Of a stretch of DNA of 7,668 nt, positions 5,861-7,668 are shown in pieces. The DNA lies in contig JAPOOQ010000223.1 of NCBI GenBank assembly GCA_026713345.1, positions 1 to 7,668 on the forward strand. The letters run 5' to 3'. The notes beneath the pieces were generated by a model. That model worked only from the letters and a program-made list of their open reading frames with translations. It made no database searches and was not told the origin of the DNA. Each line of letters begins with the position of its first letter. Position 1 is the stretch's first letter. The stretch comes from Gemmatimonadota bacterium. Lineage in GTDB: Bacteria; Gemmatimonadota; Gemmatimonadetes; Longimicrobiales; Gaopeijiaceae. The translations under genes were made by a program, and so were the position numbers.

Positions 5861-6868
5861 TCATTCGTCGCGGCCGGCGAAGGCCGCGTCAAAGGCATTG
5901 TACGACGGCGGAAAGGCAATCTTACGCACGAACGCGCACGCCTCCGCCGCCCCGTGTTCCCGATCCATCCCCGCATCCTCCCACTCGACCGACAGCGGAC
6001 CCCGGTAGCCCGCGCTGTTCAGGGCCCGGATCACCGCTTCGAAGTCCACCCGGCCCCGTCCGAGGGACCGGAAGTCCCATTGGCGCCGCGGATCCCCGAA
6101 GTCGGTGTGGCCCCCGAACACGCCCGCCTCGACCGGTCGCCGGGACCACCACACGTCCTTCATGTGCACATGGTGGATGCGGTTCCCGAATCTCCGTATG
6201 AAATCGACGTAGTCGACCCCCTGGTACGCAAGATGGCTGGGGTCGTAGTTGAACCCGAAGGCCGCGTGCCCATCCAGCCATTGCAGCGCCCGCTCGGTCG
6301 TGACGATGTCGAAGGCGATCTCGGTGGGGTGGACTTCCAGTGCAAAACGCACCCCCTCGGTCGAGAAGAAATCCAGTATCGGTCCCCAGCGGTCCGCGAA
6401 TTCCCGGAATCCATCGTCGATCCACTCGCCGGGAATGGGCGGGAAGGAGTAGAGCAGGTGCCAGATGGGACTGCCGGTGAAACCGTTCACCACCTTCACG
6501 CCGAGCCGGGCCGCCGCCCTCGCGGTGTCTTCCATCTCGGTGGCGGCGCGGGCGCGGACCCCCTCCGGGTCGCCATTGCCCCACACCCGCGCCGGGAGGA
6601 TGGACCGGTGGCGCGCGTCGATCCGGTCGCATACCGCCTGACCGACGAGGTGGTTGCTGATCGCGTGAACGGCGAGTCCGTGGCGTGCGAGCAGCTCGTG
6701 GCGACCCCGGCAATACGAGGGATCGGCGAGCGCGGCCCGAACGTCGAAGTGGTCCCCCCAGCAGGCGAGTTCCAGGCCGTCGTAGCCCCAGGCGGCGGCC
6801 TTCCCGGCCAGGACCTCCAGCGGCAGGTCGGCCCACTGGCCGGTGAAGAGGGTGACGGGGCGGTTCAT
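5861..6868 (-). CDS. Sugar phosphate isomerase/epimerase (xylose-isomerase-like TIM barrel)
   Basis: This 335-residue cytoplasmic protein has no signal peptide and belongs to the AP-endonuclease-2/xylose-isomerase-like TIM-barrel family (PF01261). The barrel strands and metal-site residues are visible: Glu178 (LEVHPTE), Asp209 (NYDPSHL), His235 (HVHMKD) and Glu295 (SVEWEDAG), the usual divalent-metal set. The block WDFRSLGRGRVDF (264-276) is typical of the subgroup found beside Gfo/Idh oxidoreductases. Such enzymes isomerise, epimerise or dehydrate sugars, inositols or keto-sugars; the exact substrate cannot be read from sequence. The ATG overlaps the stop of the upstream oxidoreductase (ATGA, 4 nt), so the two are translationally coupled. 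Length is slightly above the common 270-310 residues, mainly from an N-terminal and loop excess. Calling it a true sugar-phosphate enzyme would over-read the family name. Confidence 0.92.
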   Translation of the reverse strand: MNRPVTLFTGQWADLPLEVLAGKAAAWGYDGLELACWGDHFDVRAALADPSYCRGRHELLARHGLAVHAISNHLVGQAVCDRIDARHRSILPARVWGNGDPEGVRARAATEMEDTARAAARLGVKVVNGFTGSPIWHLLYSFPPIPGEWIDDGFREFADRWGPILDFFSTEGVRFALEVHPTEIAFDIVTTERALQWLDGHAAFGFNYDPSHLAYQGVDYVDFIRRFGNRIHHVHMKDVWWSRRPVEAGVFGGHTDFGDPRRQWDFRSLGRGRVDFEAVIRALNSAGYRGPLSVEWEDAGMDREHGAAEACAFVRKIAFPPSYNAFDAAFAGRDE

Positions 6869-7668
6869 GGGAGTGCCGTCCAGCGCCCCCGCGCAGCCGC
6901 ATCGAGCACACCGGCGATGAAACGCACGCCGCGCAGGCCATCGTTGTGGTCGGGGAAGTCACAGTCCAGCGGACCCGGCTCAGCACCGGCGATCCCGGCC
7001 CCGATCACCCTGCCCGCGCACCGGTAGATGTTGGCGAAAGCCTCGATGAAGCCTTCGGGGTGCCCGGGCGGCAGGCGGGTCGCATGCCCAGCCGCCGCGC
7101 ATAGATAGTCGCTGCCGCGGGTCAGCCGCTGCCGGGGAGCATCCGGGAAGAGCAGATCGAGCGCATTCGGGTCCTCCTGCCGCCAGACCAGGCCCGCGCG
7201 CTCACCGTAGACACGCAGCACCAGCCCGTTCTCCTCGCCGGCGGACACCTGGCTGGCGTAGTAGACCCCGCGGGCGCCCCCCGCGAAGCGTACGAGGATG
7301 CCCGCGTCGTCCTCCATCTCCCGGCCCTGCACGAGGCTGGCCAGCTCCGCGAAGACCGCATCGATCTTCAGGCCGGTGACGTACCGCACGAGGTTGTCGA
7401 GGTGCGTGCCGATGTCGCCGAGCGCGGAGGCGGGACCGGCTTGCGCCGGATCCTGCCGCCAACTCGCCTGCTTGTGACCTTCGTTCTCCAGCCGGGTGGA
7501 AAGCCACCCCTGCGAATATTCGGCCACGACCTTGCGCACCGCCCCCAGCCTCCCCGCCCGCACCAGGTGGCGGGCTTCCTTGACCATGGGATAACCCGTG
7601 TAGTTGTGCGTCAGCGCGAAGGTGAGCCCGGTGCGCTCCACCTCGCCGCAGAGCGCCTCCGCGCCGGC
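6865..7668 (-). CDS. Gfo/Idh/MocA family oxidoreductase (5'-truncated by window)
   Basis: Only the last 267 residues are inside the window. The reading frame stays open to the edge, and the visible start (AGAEALCGEVERTGLTFAL) is the end of the N-terminal Rossmann domain, so the GTG at 7641 is an internal Val and not the true start. Family features in the visible part are the THNYTGYPMVKEAR block, the substrate-domain DIGTH motif with its conserved His (about residue 89 of the visible part), the beta-sheet segment ILVRFAGGARGVYYASQVSAG and the GHPEGFIEAFANIYR helix. The family uses NAD(P) to oxidise or reduce hydroxyls of sugars, inositols and their derivatives; the cofactor-binding GxGxxG is off-window and was not seen. 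It overlaps the TIM-barrel gene by 4 nt and is probably the first visible member of this catabolic operon. Confidence 0.93.
   Translation of the reverse strand, partial: AGAEALCGEVERTGLTFALTHNYTGYPMVKEARHLVRAGRLGAVRKVVAEYSQGWLSTRLENEGHKQASWRQDPAQAGPASALGDIGTHLDNLVRYVTGLKIDAVFAELASLVQGREMEDDAGILVRFAGGARGVYYASQVSAGEENGLVLRVYGERAGLVWRQEDPNALDLLFPDAPRQRLTRGSDYLCAAAGHATRLPPGHPEGFIEAFANIYRCAGRVIGAGIAGAEPGPLDCDFPDHNDGLRGVRFIAGVLDAAARGRWTALP

Noticed and set aside
5153..7027. A 624-codon open frame on the plus strand across DUF1080, the isomerase and the oxidoreductase
   Set aside because: It runs antisense to three well-recognised genes and has low-complexity composition, so it is a shadow of high-GC codon use.
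7639..7641. GTG at 7641 as the start of the oxidoreductase gene
   Set aside because: The frame continues to the window edge with family-typical residues, and the Rossmann domain would be missing, so the gene is cut by the window and not naturally short.

Overview
The window is high-GC bacterial DNA, almost fully coding. All seven protein genes read leftward on the minus strand. A single tRNA-Pro(GGG) gene reads rightward at the left edge. The many lipoproteins and secreted proteins, the high GC and the gene families suggest a Gram-negative (diderm) environmental bacterium. Gemmatimonadota or a similar phylum would fit, but this is a weak inference because no marker gene is present.

In transcription order (right to left), the first block looks like a sugar-catabolism operon. 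It starts with the C-terminal part of a Gfo/Idh/MocA oxidoreductase that is cut off by the window edge. An ATGA overlap joins it to a xylose-isomerase-like TIM-barrel isomerase/epimerase. Then, 24 nt further on, comes a secreted DUF1080 (3-keto-disaccharide hydrolase family) protein. This trio fits oxidation, cleavage and rearrangement of 3-keto-glycosides or a related polyol/sugar.

The second block begins only 32 nt after the DUF1080 stop. It is a two-gene module present twice in tandem: a small exported protein that looks like an outer-membrane beta-barrel, followed by a roughly 600-residue lipoprotein with an Ig-like N-terminal domain and a metzincin-type zinc protease core. Copy B (upstream) and copy A (downstream) are clear paralogues in both partners. 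The end of protease B overlaps the start of barrel A, and barrel A overlaps protease A, so translation is probably coupled. Protease A has the canonical HExxHxxGxxH signature. Protease B has Ser in place of the conserved Gly but keeps all three His, the Glu and the Met-turn. The duplicated barrel-protease pair is the most interesting content and may be an undescribed cell-surface proteolytic system.

Protease A ends convergently with the tRNA gene, 12 nt away, over a GC-rich hairpin. No stretch longer than 300 nt lacks a gene. The longest gap is 55 nt, between barrel B and protease B. I saw no IS element, CRISPR array, rRNA or riboswitch.
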